Positions 48,084-57,800 of a DNA stretch of 64,000 nt are shown here, piece by piece. Origin of the DNA: an uncultured Phascolarctobacterium sp. (GTDB lineage: Bacteria > Bacillota > Negativicutes > Acidaminococcales > Acidaminococcaceae); assembly GCA_949299135.1 (NCBI GenBank), contig CASFZG010000006.1:1-64000 (forward strand), read 5' to 3'. The position numbers and the translations under genes are program-made. Below the pieces are notes generated by a model that did not search any database, had not been told where the DNA came from, and saw only the letters and a list, made by a program, of their open reading frames with translations. How positions within the stretch are numbered: position 1 is the first letter of the stretch; every line of letters starts with the position of its first letter.

Positions 48084-48111
48084 ATTATACCACTAATCTA
48101 TGAGCAATCAA
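48084..48111 (-). promoter_or_regulatory. Predicted promoter of feoAB
   Basis: On the minus strand, TTGATT (complement of 48106-48111), 16 bases and TATAAT (complement of 48084-48089) with TGG extended -10. TGCTCATAGA in the spacer and TTATGAGTAA downstream form an imperfect inverted repeat around the start point, a possible iron-regulator site. Confidence 0.6.
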
Positions 48112-48180
48112 ACAAATTTGTTGCGTAAAACGCGATAAAATGGGCTTAAATAAAATTATTACTTATTGCACACCGCAAGA

Positions 48181-48253
48181 TAAGTAAGCAAAAGCTTACT
48201 TAAAAACTTATCAATTTTATTAAAAATTACAGCTAAAATCACCGTCACGGTGA
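48181..48253. repeat. Inverted repeats in the feoA-perR intergenic region
   Basis: A perfect 9-bp inverted repeat TAAGTAAGC-AAAA-GCTTACTTA lies at 48181-48202, and a palindrome TCACCGTCACGGTGA at 48239-48253. Both lie between the divergent promoters, without a T run, so regulator binding is more likely than termination. The ~300-base gap holds no gene. Confidence 0.5.
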
Positions 48254-48270
48254 AAAAACAGTGAAGTTAC

Positions 48271-48310
48271 TTGACAAGATTTCTTTTGGGTATATAATTG
48301 TAAATGAGAA
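48271..48310 (+). promoter_or_regulatory. Promoter and possible operator of the PerR-like gene
   Basis: Consensus TTGACA (48271-48276), 16 bases and TATAAT (48293-48298). The AT-rich sequence across the -10 and start (ATAATTGTAAATGAGAATAAG, positions 48294-48314) resembles Fur/Per-type boxes, suggesting autoregulation. Confidence 0.65.
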
Positions 48311-48337
48311 TAAGTTTTGTTAGAAGGGTGAGACAGA

Positions 48338-48739
48338 ATGAAACGCAATACTATTCAAAGACAGCTTGTAATTGCTGCAGTACGCTTCCTGGCGGACCAT
48401 CCCACAGCTGACGAGGTTTATGAGCGCATAACGATGGAATACCCTGATATCAGCAAGGGCACGGTGTACCGCAACCTTAACTCGCTTGTTGAAAGCGGGC
48501 TGTTGAATAAAGTTTCCGTACCGAGCGGCGCGGACAGATTTGACCACATGCTTACCAAGCATTACCATATCAAATGCAGTGGCTGCGGCAAATTTATGAA
48601 CGTTGACAACATGGATTACATGGAAGACCTTGACGAAAAGGTTGCCGCCGTAACCGGTTTTAAAATGCAGAACCACGATATTGTGTTTAATGGATTGTGC
48701 CCCGAATGCCAGAAGATGGCAGCGAAGGAAGCGCAATAA
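48338..48739 (+). CDS. Fur family regulator, PerR-like
   Basis: The 133-residue protein is a Fur family repressor most like PerR, the peroxide sensor that uses iron to oxidise its own histidines. H21 (H-P-T-A-D), D69 (R-F-D), H75 and H77 (H-Y-H) match PerR ligands H37, D85, H91 and H93. The structural zinc cysteines C80-x2-C83 and a C-terminal C-x2-C are present. The fifth PerR ligand, D104, is N88 here. Rubrerythrin follows and feoAB diverges, which supports a peroxide/iron regulator. The recognition helix lies in I-S-K-G-T-V-Y-R-N-L. Confidence 0.88.
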   Translation: MKRNTIQRQLVIAAVRFLADHPTADEVYERITMEYPDISKGTVYRNLNSLVESGLLNKVSVPSGADRFDHMLTKHYHIKCSGCGKFMNVDNMDYMEDLDEKVAAVTGFKMQNHDIVFNGLCPECQKMAAKEAQ

Positions 48740-48784
48740 GTGCAGCAGCACAGATAAAAATTTTATTTTATGGAGGTATGTACA

Positions 48785-49339
48785 ATGGAATTTAAAGGAA
48801 GTAAAACCGAAGCTAATTTGCAAACCGCTTTTGCAGGTGAATCCCAGGCAAGGAACAAATACACTTATTATGCAGGCATTGCTAAAAAAGAAGGCTACAA
48901 CCAGATTGCCAATATTTTTGAAGAAACTGCCGGCAACGAAAAAGAACATGCTAAAATCTGGTTTAAACTTTTAACCAGCGGCGGCGTTGCACACAGCAGC
49001 CTGCCCGATACCCTGACCAACCTGAAAGATGCAGCTGCAGGCGAAAACTACGAATGGACCGAAATGTACGCTGAATTTGCCAAAGTTGCAAGGGAAGAAG
49101 GCTTTGATTACATTGCGACCCTGTTTGAAGAAGTTGGCAAAATCGAAAAAGAACATGAAGAACGCTACAACGCTCTTGTTGCCAACATTGAAAACGACCG
49201 CGTATTCAAACGCGAAGAAAAACAGGTTTGGATTTGCGGCAACTGCGGCCATATCGTAATTGCTGAACAGGCTCCGGAAGTTTGCCCGGTTTGCGACCAT
49301 CCGAAAGCTTATTTTGAACTGCGCAAAGTTAACTACTAA
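48785..49339 (+). CDS. rbr: Rubrerythrin
   Basis: The 184-residue protein reduces hydrogen peroxide in anaerobes. A four-helix di-iron domain with two E-x-x-H-type motifs (N-E-K-E-H-A and I-E-K-E-H-E-E-R) is followed by a C-terminal rubredoxin domain with C-G-N-C-G and C-P-V-C-D. ATG 48785 is chosen because GGAGG lies nine bases upstream. There is no terminator between the PerR-like gene and rbr, so they probably form one transcript. Confidence 0.97.
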   Translation: MEFKGSKTEANLQTAFAGESQARNKYTYYAGIAKKEGYNQIANIFEETAGNEKEHAKIWFKLLTSGGVAHSSLPDTLTNLKDAAAGENYEWTEMYAEFAKVAREEGFDYIATLFEEVGKIEKEHEERYNALVANIENDRVFKREEKQVWICGNCGHIVIAEQAPEVCPVCDHPKAYFELRKVNY

Positions 49340-49370
49340 TCCGCAGCGCGTAAAGCTTAAAACTTAATTT

Positions 49371-49409
49371 TAAACACCTCTTTGCAGATATTTGCGGAGA
49401 GGTGTTTTT
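49371..49409 (+). terminator. Intrinsic terminator of rubrerythrin
   Basis: AAACACCTCT pairs with AGAGGTGTTT, extended by inner TGCA/TGCG pairing, and is followed by TTTTT. Confidence 0.9.
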
Positions 49410-49428
49410 AATATTTTAAAATGCACGC

Positions 49429-49457
49429 TTGCAAAGCTTTTTTTATAATGGTATGAT
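49429..49457 (+). promoter_or_regulatory. Predicted promoter of the 49494 gene pair
   Basis: TTGCAA (49429-49434), 17 bases and TATGAT (49452-49457) with TGG extended -10. A TATAAT at 49444-49449 overlaps the spacer. Confidence 0.6.
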
Positions 49458-49493
49458 GAAGCTGTTATATTTTTAAATGCGGAGGTAGAAGTT

Positions 49494-49898
49494 TTGATTT
49501 TAATTACCTGTGTTGATGATAAAATGGGTATGCTGTTTAACAAGCGACGCCAGAGCATGGACAGCATCCTGCGCGAGCGCGTGCTTAAAATGTGCGCCGG
49601 TAAAAAGCTGTGGATGAACGAATACAGCCGTAAACAGTTTGACGCTGTGGCGGAAGGCATATCGGTTGACGAGGACTTTATGACAAAAGCGGGCGAAGAC
49701 GATTACTGCTTTGCGGAAAACATCAGCCCTAAGGCTTATGAAGGGCAGTTTAAACAGATTGTGTTATATAAATGGAACAGGGTTTACCCCGCCGATTTAT
49801 ATTTTGACATAGATTTAAATGACTGGCGGCTTGCGCAGAGCAGTGATTTTGCAGGTTCGTCGCACGATAAAATTACAGAGGAGATTTACGTAAAATGA
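49494..49898 (+). CDS. Conserved small protein, often mislabelled ribonuclease Z
   Basis: The 134-residue protein matches a short conserved family of Clostridia and relatives, with I-T-C-V-D-D-K-x-G-M-L-F-N-K-R-R-Q-S at the start and K-W-N-R-V-Y-P-A-D-x-Y-F-D-I-D-L near the end. Databases sometimes label it ribonuclease Z, but the HxHxDH metal motif of that enzyme is absent. The function is unknown. TTG 49494 is the start, after GGAGG. The stop overlaps the next start by four bases, so it is coupled to the secreted nuclease. Confidence 0.8.
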   Translation: MILITCVDDKMGMLFNKRRQSMDSILRERVLKMCAGKKLWMNEYSRKQFDAVAEGISVDEDFMTKAGEDDYCFAENISPKAYEGQFKQIVLYKWNRVYPADLYFDIDLNDWRLAQSSDFAGSSHDKITEEIYVK

Positions 49899-50800
49899 GA
49901 AGAATATTTGCTTTAATCTGTTCGCTGCTTTTAATTGCCGGTATGTTCATCAGCGGGTGTGGCAGCAGCGGCAGCGCGACCAATACAAACAGCACGGCGG
50001 CTGCCATTACGCTTACTTCGGTGCCGCAGTTCACCAACCAGCCTTATGTTGCCGTTAACAACAATGTGCCCGGCTTTACCGAAGAAGATTTAACGACCAA
50101 AAGCTTTGAAAAATACAGTGAGCTTGATAAATACGGACGCTGCGGCGTTGCTTATGCCAATGTCAGCAAAGATACCATGCCGACCGAAAAGCGCGGCAAA
50201 ATCGGTCAGGTTAAGCCTACCGGCTGGCAAACCGCTAAATATGACTCCGTCGACGGCAAGTATCTGTTTAACCGCTGCCATTTAATCGGCTTTCAGCTGA
50301 CGGCTGAAAACGCAAATGAGCGCAACCTGATTACCGGCACGCGCTATATGAATGTGGACGGCATGCTGCCATTTGAAAATATGGTAGCCGACTATGTAAA
50401 AGAAACTGGCAACCACGTTTTGTACCGCGTAACGCCGCTGTTTACGGGCAACAACCTCGTTGCCGACGGCGTGCAGATGGAAGCCATGTCCGTTGAGGAT
50501 AAGGGCGAAGGCATCAGCTTTAATGTGTTCTGCTACAACGTGCAGCCGGGCATTGATATAGACTATGCAACCGGTTACAGCAAGCTGGCCGCACCCGGCA
50601 GCGTCGGCGGTAAAATCTGCCCCGCGGCGGATGAATTTGCCGTTAAAAACTTTGTGCTGAACAAGAGCAGCAAAAAGTTCCACAAACCGGACTGCAGCGG
50701 TGCTTATGACATCAACCCCAAAAACAAGGAAAACTATACCGGTACGCGCAACGAGCTGACCAGCAAAGGCTACGAGCCGTGCGGGCTTTGCAAACCCTGA
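49895..50800 (+). CDS. Secreted DNA/RNA non-specific endonuclease, probable lipoprotein
   Basis: The 301-residue protein begins with a signal ending in F-I-S-G-C, a lipobox-like cysteine, so it is probably a lipid-anchored envelope protein. The central domain resembles DNA-entry/NucA-type nucleases, with N-R-C-H-L-I-G-F-Q-L-T-A-E-N-A and N-E-R-N-L-I-T-G-T-R. The C-terminal ~50 residues (K-K-F-H-K-P-D-C then G-Y-E-P-C-G-L-C-K-P) form a cysteine-rich module like the Ada-type metal-binding motif seen at the end of some nucleases. The context (a small conserved protein before, a transporter after) gives no further clue. Possible roles are nutrient DNA use or DNA uptake. Confidence 0.88.
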   Translation: MRRIFALICSLLLIAGMFISGCGSSGSATNTNSTAAAITLTSVPQFTNQPYVAVNNNVPGFTEEDLTTKSFEKYSELDKYGRCGVAYANVSKDTMPTEKRGKIGQVKPTGWQTAKYDSVDGKYLFNRCHLIGFQLTAENANERNLITGTRYMNVDGMLPFENMVADYVKETGNHVLYRVTPLFTGNNLVADGVQMEAMSVEDKGEGISFNVFCYNVQPGIDIDYATGYSKLAAPGSVGGKICPAADEFAVKNFVLNKSSKKFHKPDCSGAYDINPKNKENYTGTRNELTSKGYEPCGLCKP

Positions 50801-50818
50801 TTTAAAGAAGTGTAGTAA

Positions 50819-51982
50819 ATGGGATTAGTAGACGATTATTTATCAACATTTAAAGTAGGCAAAAAAGAACAGATGGCGGCGCGCATGGCGTTTTTTATAT
50901 CCGGCTTTGCCGTTGCCACCTGGGCGCCTATGATACCCGCCGTTAAGGAAAAATTGCAGATTGGCGCTGACGTTTTAGGGCTTTTACTTTTAAGCATCGG
51001 CATCAGCGCATTTATTTTTATGCCCCTTGCGGGGATGTTAAGCCGCAGTTACGGCTGCAAAAAGGTGCTGCGTGTGGCAATAACAATTATGGCGCTGGAT
51101 TTGATAGTGCTGTCGCTGCTTGGCAGTATCTGGAGCTTTTTGGTGTTTCTGGCGGTGTTCGGCGCGGCGATGGGCTGCATCGACGTTAACATGAACCTGA
51201 ACGCCGTTATTGTTGAAAACGCCAGCAAAAAACGCATGATGAGCGGCATGCACGCACTGTGGAGCGTTGGCTGCTTTACCGGTGCGGGGCTGTTCAGTCT
51301 TCTGGCAAAAGCGGGGCTTGGCATAACGGTTATTGCCGTTATGCATTGCTTTGTTGTGCTGTTGTGTACCGTAATTTACAGCCGCCACTTTTTAAATTTT
51401 AAGGGCGCAGGCAACGAAAAGCCAATCGCCATACCCAAAGGCATTGTGGTGTTCTTTGGGCTGCTGGCGTGCATAACCTTTTTGGGCGAAGGTGCCGTTA
51501 TGGACTGGAGCGGAGTTTTGCTGACCGAAGTTAAAAACACGGAACTGTCGCTGGCAGGCGTTGGTTACGCTGTGTTCAGCGTTGCCATGCTGGCCATGCG
51601 CCTTGTGGGCGATAAGGTTGTTGCCGTGCTGGGTGAAGAAAAAACGCTGATTTTTGGCAGCCTTACCGGCGCGCTTGGCTTTTTAAGCGTTATCTTTTTA
51701 GATAACTTTTACGCCTTACAGCTTGGCTTTGTGCTGATGGGTCTGGGGCTTGCCAACATTGTGCCGACAATTTATTCGCTGACCAAATATCAGACTGTAA
51801 TGCCCATCAACGCCGCCGTTACGGCGATAACAAGCATGGGCTACACCGGTGTTATTTTAGGACCTGCCGTATTGGGCTTTGTAGCGCACGGCTTCGGCAT
51901 AACGCAGGTGTTTTACCTGCTGATGGCACTCCTTGCAGCGCAGGCAGTTGCCGTTAAATATTACTTCAGTAAGATGGGGTAA
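50819..51982 (+). CDS. MFS transporter
   Basis: The 387-residue protein has about twelve membrane segments and belongs to the major facilitator superfamily, with an overall pattern like the YbjJ group. The loop after helix 2 reads G-M-L-S-R-S-Y-G-C-K-K, a weak version of the family A-motif. It lies 18 bases after the nuclease gene with a poor ribosome site (GAAGTG). The substrate is unknown; sugar or drug transport are both possible. Confidence 0.85.
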   Translation: MGLVDDYLSTFKVGKKEQMAARMAFFISGFAVATWAPMIPAVKEKLQIGADVLGLLLLSIGISAFIFMPLAGMLSRSYGCKKVLRVAITIMALDLIVLSLLGSIWSFLVFLAVFGAAMGCIDVNMNLNAVIVENASKKRMMSGMHALWSVGCFTGAGLFSLLAKAGLGITVIAVMHCFVVLLCTVIYSRHFLNFKGAGNEKPIAIPKGIVVFFGLLACITFLGEGAVMDWSGVLLTEVKNTELSLAGVGYAVFSVAMLAMRLVGDKVVAVLGEEKTLIFGSLTGALGFLSVIFLDNFYALQLGFVLMGLGLANIVPTIYSLTKYQTVMPINAAVTAITSMGYTGVILGPAVLGFVAHGFGITQVFYLLMALLAAQAVAVKYYFSKMG

Positions 51983-52023
51983 TTGTTTTAGAAATATTGC
52001 AAATAACAAAATAGTAATAAAAA

Positions 52024-52061
52024 ATCCTGCCCGGCAGATTTGCTGAGCAGGATAATTTTTT
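52024..52061. terminator. Bidirectional terminator between the MFS gene and glxK
   Basis: ATCCTGC (52024-52030) pairs with GCAGGAT (52047-52053), with an inner CAG/CTG pairing, and is followed by AATTTTTTA. Genes converge on it from both sides. Confidence 0.82.
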
Positions 52062-52069
52062 ATTTGTTT

Positions 52070-53200
52070 TTAGCGCATATGCTTCATAAAGTACATGATG
52101 TTTTCAACTGTTAAACGCAGGTCTTCCTTAGCGCGCAGCTTAAGCTGTTCGTAAGGCAGGGCGACGCGGTTAATGCTGAATATACCGGTAACGCCTTCAT
52201 CATACGCCTTTTGTATGTCGCCGCCGATATCGCCGACAACAGCAATAAGCGGAACATGCGATTGTTTGGCACGGCGCGCAACGCCGATAACAACTTTGCC
52301 TCGCAATGATTGTGTATCAATTTTTCCTTCGCCGCTGATGACGAGGTCTGCGCCTTCGAGCAGGTTATTGAAGTGTACTGTATCAAGTACTGTTTCTATA
52401 CCTGGCTGCAAACGGCTGCCAAAAAAGGCTGCCATGCCGCCGCCCATACCGCCGGCCGCACCGCTGCCGGGCAGCAGTAAAACATCTTTTTCAAGGTCGC
52501 GTTTGATAATATCCGCCATGTGGTGCAGTCCGTTATCCAGCATTTCCACACATTCGGCGTCAGCGCCTTTTTGCGGGCCAAATACTGCCGATGCGCCGTA
52601 CGGTCCGCAGAGCGGGTTATCAATATCGCACATGGTGATGATGGGTACCTGCTTTAACAGCGGGTCAAGCCCTGTCATATCAATAGCGGTAATGTCCTTT
52701 AAGGTTTCGCCGACCGGCACAAAGCTTTCATGGTGTTTGTTGATAAAGCGCACGCCCAGTGCCGCCGCCGCACCGCAGCCTCCTTCGTTGGTCGCACTGC
52801 CGCCAAGGCCGATAATCAGCTTTTTGCATTTGTTGCGCAATGCGTCCTTAATGAGCTGGCCAACGCCGTAAGTAGTTGTTTTTTCAGCGTGGCGGTTTTC
52901 GCCGACAAGGGGCAGTCCTGCCGCAGCAGCCATTTCTATAATAGCAGTGCCGTCCGGCAGAATGCCGTAAAAAGAATCAATTTCCTGTCCGTAAGGGTCT
53001 TGCGCTTTAACTGTTACTTTTTCGCCGCCGAGCGCCTGCAAAAAAGCGTCCACGCTGCCTTCGCCGCCGTCGGCTACCGGTATGCTGACAACTTCAGCTT
53101 CCGGATAGTGGTGGTGGATGCTTTCAGCCATGATGCCGCAGATTTCCAGCGAACTCATGGTGCCCTTAAACGAATCGGGGATTAAAAGGATTTTTTTCAT
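52070..53200 (-). CDS. glxK: Glycerate kinase
   Basis: The 376-residue enzyme of the GlxK/GarK family phosphorylates D-glycerate to 2- or 3-phosphoglycerate. The start K-K-I-L-L-I-P-D-S-F-K-G-T-M-S-S and the active-site stretch G-L-G-G-S-A-T-N-E-G-G-C-G are typical. GAGAGG precedes the ATG. It lies ten bases after the permease stop and is co-transcribed with it, so the pair probably imports and uses glycerate or a sugar acid that yields it. Confidence 0.95.
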   Translation of the reverse strand: MKKILLIPDSFKGTMSSLEICGIMAESIHHHYPEAEVVSIPVADGGEGSVDAFLQALGGEKVTVKAQDPYGQEIDSFYGILPDGTAIIEMAAAAGLPLVGENRHAEKTTTYGVGQLIKDALRNKCKKLIIGLGGSATNEGGCGAAAALGVRFINKHHESFVPVGETLKDITAIDMTGLDPLLKQVPIITMCDIDNPLCGPYGASAVFGPQKGADAECVEMLDNGLHHMADIIKRDLEKDVLLLPGSGAAGGMGGGMAAFFGSRLQPGIETVLDTVHFNNLLEGADLVISGEGKIDTQSLRGKVVIGVARRAKQSHVPLIAVVGDIGGDIQKAYDEGVTGIFSINRVALPYEQLKLRAKEDLRLTVENIMYFMKHMR

Positions 53201-53210
53201 GGTTTACCTC

Positions 53211-54596
53211 TCAGCAGAACAGCGACAGCAGCCAGATGCCGAGCATAGCGGAAACGCCGAGGATAAAGGTGCAGACGGTCTGGGTTTTGTAGCCCTGGTC
53301 AGGGGTCATTTCGCCAAAGTTGGTAACAACCCAGAAGTAGGAGTCGTTAGCGTGCGAAACAACCATCGCGCCTGCGCCGATTGCCATAACGGTAAGGGTG
53401 GTAAGCATCGGGGTATCAAGCCCAAGCACGCCCAGAAGCGGGGCAACAATGCCTGCGGTTGTGGTAAGCGCAACGGTAGAAGAACCCTGCGCGGTTTTGA
53501 GAATTGCAGAAAGAAGGAAGGGGAAGAAAATACCGATAGTTTCCAGAATGCTGGCGTTTGCTGTAATGAACTGCACCATGCCGCTTACGGCGATAACCTT
53601 GCCCAAAACGCCGCCTGCAGCGGTAACAAACAAAATCGGGCCGGTAACTTTTAATGTTTCGTTGGTAAGCTCATAAAATTCACCGGTTTTGCCTGCGCCG
53701 ACAAGCTGGAAAATAGCAAAAATTACGCCGACAGCCAAAGCGATAACCGGAGTTCCTAAAAATACGCACAGTTCGCCGAAGAAGCCACCCCATTTAGCCA
53801 TGTTGGAAACAGAACCCAAAGCCATCAGAAGAATAGGCACAATAATCGGCGCAAGAGAGCTGAACGCGCCCGGGATGTTTTTGTGGGCAGCCATAATTTC
53901 TTCGTAAGTTTTTACAACTTCGCCGTCGTTAATATCTTCAGGAGTTTTAACCTTTGGACCGATGTATTTAACAAAAGCGTAACCTGCAATCAGCGGGAAG
54001 ATTGAAACAACCATGCCCATCCCGATAACCAGCAGCAGGTTGTCGCCAATGCCCAAAGTGTTGGCAGCGGCAATCGGCCCCGGCGTAGGCGGAATGAATA
54101 CGTGCGAAATATAAAGGCCTGCGCTTAATGCCACGGACATGCCGACGCTGGGCACCAAAGTGCGTTTAACCAGCGCTTTGCGGATAGGGTTTAAAATAAC
54201 GAAACCGGAATCGCAGAAAACAGGAATGGAAACAACCCAGCCCATCAGTTCGATGGCAAGTTCAGGGTTCTTTTTGCCAACTAATTTGATGATGAGGTCG
54301 GCTAGTTTAAAGGCCGCACCGGTAATTTCAAGAATACCGCCGATTAAAGCACCCAAAATAATTACGATACCTATACTGGTAAACGTGCCGGAAAAGCCGG
54401 AACCGATAACAGTGGCAATGCCCTGTACGGTTTTGCCGTCCACTTTGGTATCTACCAGCGGAATACCTGCAACAAGGCCAAGTACAAGAGAAACCGTCAT
54501 AATAGAAAGGAACGGATGAATCTTATACTTTGAAATAGCTACAATCATGACGATGATAGCGATTACAAACGCTATCATTAAACCTAAACCTGACAT
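53211..54596 (-). CDS. GntP family permease (gluconate/glycerate type)
   Basis: The 461-residue inner-membrane protein belongs to the GntP permease family, which imports sugar acids such as gluconate. It has about 12-14 membrane segments and the family segment I-P-P-T-P-G-P-I-A-A-A-N-T-L. ATG at 54596 (M-S-G-L-G-L-M) is chosen because AAGGAGGA lies just upstream; the longer open frame has no ribosome site. The coupled kinase suggests that glycerate is the substrate, but gluconate is not excluded. Confidence 0.92.
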   Translation of the reverse strand: MSGLGLMIAFVIAIIVMIVAISKYKIHPFLSIMTVSLVLGLVAGIPLVDTKVDGKTVQGIATVIGSGFSGTFTSIGIVIILGALIGGILEITGAAFKLADLIIKLVGKKNPELAIELMGWVVSIPVFCDSGFVILNPIRKALVKRTLVPSVGMSVALSAGLYISHVFIPPTPGPIAAANTLGIGDNLLLVIGMGMVVSIFPLIAGYAFVKYIGPKVKTPEDINDGEVVKTYEEIMAAHKNIPGAFSSLAPIIVPILLMALGSVSNMAKWGGFFGELCVFLGTPVIALAVGVIFAIFQLVGAGKTGEFYELTNETLKVTGPILFVTAAGGVLGKVIAVSGMVQFITANASILETIGIFFPFLLSAILKTAQGSSTVALTTTAGIVAPLLGVLGLDTPMLTTLTVMAIGAGAMVVSHANDSYFWVVTNFGEMTPDQGYKTQTVCTFILGVSAMLGIWLLSLFC

Positions 54597-54815
54597 ACAA
54601 AAATTCCTCCTTAGATATATAAGTATAAAAATATCTTTTATATAATAAATCAATTTTGTCCGATTGTAAATTAAATTCTACAAAATTTAACAAAAATTTT
54701 ACACTAAAAGCTATCATATAAATAAAACAGCATACACTGTTTATTGGCAAATTTGCTTTTTGGGTTTGTCACTGAGTTGTGGTAAAATAGAAGAAAAACT
54801 TTGACGGAGAAAATT
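54597..54815. promoter_or_regulatory. AT-rich divergent promoter region of gntP-glxK and addB
   Basis: This ~220-base gap holds no gene. On the plus strand, TTGGGT (54760-54765), 17 bases and TAAAAT (54783-54788) with TGG could drive addB. On the minus strand, AT-rich TATA-like sequences around 54635-54645 precede the permease. No operator was identified. Confidence 0.45.
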
Positions 54816-57800
54816 ATGAATAAACTTTATTGTATCCCTTTGGGGAGCAGTGCCAGACAGTTTTTTATAAATGAAATTGAGCAGCAGGGCTGGGATAAAG
54901 CGCTTTTGGTGTTACCCAGCGGCGTGCTGCAAAAGCGCGCTTACGCGGAAGGCGCAGTACGCGTGAAAAACTTTGACGATATTGCAGGCGGGCTTTTAAA
55001 TGCCAACGGTTACACCAATTTGAAACGCATATCGCGCCGCACGCAGGAGCTGATTGTTGAAGAATTACTGAAAGATTATGCTGCCGAAAATCAGCTGCCG
55101 TATTTTAACGTGCTGGTAGAAAAGAAGGGCTTTGTGAAAGCCGTTACCGGTTTGATGGGGCAGTTATCGCGCAGCGGCGCAAAAATGGAAGAAATTTACG
55201 AAGCGCTGAACAGCTGGGACAGGCAGGGCAAGCTGGGTTTGAAGGACCGCGAAATTGCCGCCGTTTACACCGCTTACCGCCTTAAATTAAAGGAAGAAGG
55301 CTGGTTTGACGTTGAGGGCTTGTACCGTCTTGCCGTTTACGTTTTGCAGCAGGAGCACCCGATTGTGCCGTGGCAGCATTTGTATTTCAGCGAATTTTAC
55401 CAGTTTGACGGCTTGCAGGTGGAGCTTTTGCGCGAGCTGAAGAACCACTGCGGCATTAACGTGGGACTGATGTATGACGGAGCGCGCCCTGAAATTTTTG
55501 CGGCTACTGCCAACGCTTACCTTGATTTAAGCGGCTTTTTAGAAGTTGAAAAATTAAACCCACCGGTGCCGCCGCGTGCCGAAGCACTGACCGTACTGGC
55601 GGAAAACCTTGGCGAAGAAAGCAATATCGCCTATGATGGCAAGGGCATACGCTTAATTGAAGCCAATACCCGTGAACAGGAAGTGCGTACCGTTTTGCGC
55701 AGCGTTAAAAAGCTGTTGCAGCAGGGCGAAAGCGCGGACGATATCATCATTTTACTGCGCGATTTCAGTTTTTACGCAGGCCTGCGCCGTTTAAGCGACG
55801 AATACGGCGTGCCGGTATCGCTGCCGCAAAGCGCCAAATTAAATAACCAGCCGCTGACGGAACTGGTTTACCTGCTGTTGAAAAAAGCAGTGCCATCCGC
55901 GCCGGCATTGGACGCTGCCAATTTGTGGCAGGTGCTGGGCTGCCAGGCGCTTAAAATGCTGTTTAAGCTGGACGCCGAAAAATTACTGCGCTTAAAAGCG
56001 GATAAATATTACCAGACTACAGCCGCCTTTATTGAGGACGGCATGTCTGCGTTGGATGAGGAAAACAAACAGGAATTTACAAGACTACTGGAACTGGTTG
56101 ACAGTTTGCCGCAGGCGGCGAATATAAGCGATTACTGCAACGCCGTCAGCAATTTACTGGAGCAGTTAAACATTGCCGATGTGCTTGGCGCTGCCTTTAA
56201 AAACGGCACGGCAGACCACGCCGCCATTAAAAATTACCTGCTTGCCGAAACGGCTATAACCAAAATTTTAACGCAGTTACAGGCCGATTACGAAGCAGGC
56301 GGCATGCTGCACAAAAAAATCAGCGCGCAGGACTTTGCCGATATTTTTTACGAGGCAGTGCAGGGCGTGGAGCTGACTTTGCAAAAGGGCGACATGGGCG
56401 GCGTGCTGATTACGGAAGCCTCCGGCATACAGGGTGTTTACTACAAACACGTCTTTTTGCTGGGCGTGCGCGAGGGTGAGTTCCCTGTATTGAAAACCGA
56501 AAACTGGATTTATAACGACTACGAGCGCGCCATGATGGTGTCGCTCGGTATCGACCTGCCCGGCACGATTGCCGGTTTAAACGAGGACCGTTACTTTTTC
56601 GCCGCTGCTGTCAGCGCTGCGCTGCAAAGTTTAACGGTAAGCTGGTACAGCGACGACCAGGGCGGCGCATCCGCATATGCGGAAATGCTGCAAAACACCT
56701 TTGCGGAAGGTACTTTAAAAGTAGAAAGCTGCGAAGCCGTTACGGTTGAAAATGCGCTTTCCGCAAACGAACTGGCAGAAAAACTGGCAGCTGCCGACCG
56801 CGATAACGAGTGGCTGGCGGAACGCTTTAATAACTGGAACGAGCGCACGGAACTGGAATATTGGCGTGACGGCGGTTTTGACAATTACAGCGGCGTGCTG
56901 GTGGATAAAAACCTGCTGGCACAGCTGCAAAAACACCTTGGCAGCAGTTTCAGCGCCTCGCGCCTTGAAACTTATGCCGCCTGCCCGTTTAAATTTTTGG
57001 TCAGCTATTTGTGGCAGCAGCAGGAATACGCCGAAGCGGACGAAAATGTTACGAGCATTGACCGCGGCAATTTGCTGCACGCCGCCGCTGCGGAATTTAC
57101 AGAGCGTTACTGCGGCAAGAAGCTGACAGATTTTGCTTTGGACGCTTTGCAGGCAGAAATGCAGCAGATTTTTGAAAAACTGTGCGAGGAGTATCTGCAC
57201 AGCGGCAAATTGAAGGACACGGTTTTGCTGCCTTACCAGAAGGAGCGCTTTTTGCAGACGCTTTTTGATTTTGTTAAGGCGGAATACGCCTATGCACAAA
57301 GCTGGCAGGGCTATACGCCGCTGGCGGTGGAGCGTGCCTTCGGGCCAAATACGGATTTATCGGTTAGCATCGACGTTGACGGCGCGCCAATCAATTTGCA
57401 GGGGCGTATTGACCGTATTGATACCGGCGACGGCGGCATTTTTGTTACCGACTACAAAAGCGGCGAACCGCCGAAACCAGCTAAAATGCAGCAGGGGCTT
57501 GACATGCAGATGCCGCTGTATCTTTTGGCGGCACAGCAGCTTGGCGGCAAAGTTTTAGGCGGCGGTTATTACAGCTTTAAAACCGGCAAACGCGAAGGCG
57601 GCATATTTTTTGACGATACATCCAAACCGCCGTTTTATGGCAAAAATGCCAAAGCCGCAGATTTTAACGGATTTATATCCGCCACAGGCGAATTTATCAA
57701 AAATTATGTAACCGCTATGCGCAGCGGCGATTTTAAGCCGCAGGCGGTTGACGGCTGCGATTATTGCCCGGCGTGCGATATCTGCCGCCGCTATGGCATA

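Noticed and set aside
49494-49898. Ribonuclease Z annotation for the 134-residue protein
   Set aside because: The protein is far too short and lacks the HxHxDH zinc motif of RNase Z.
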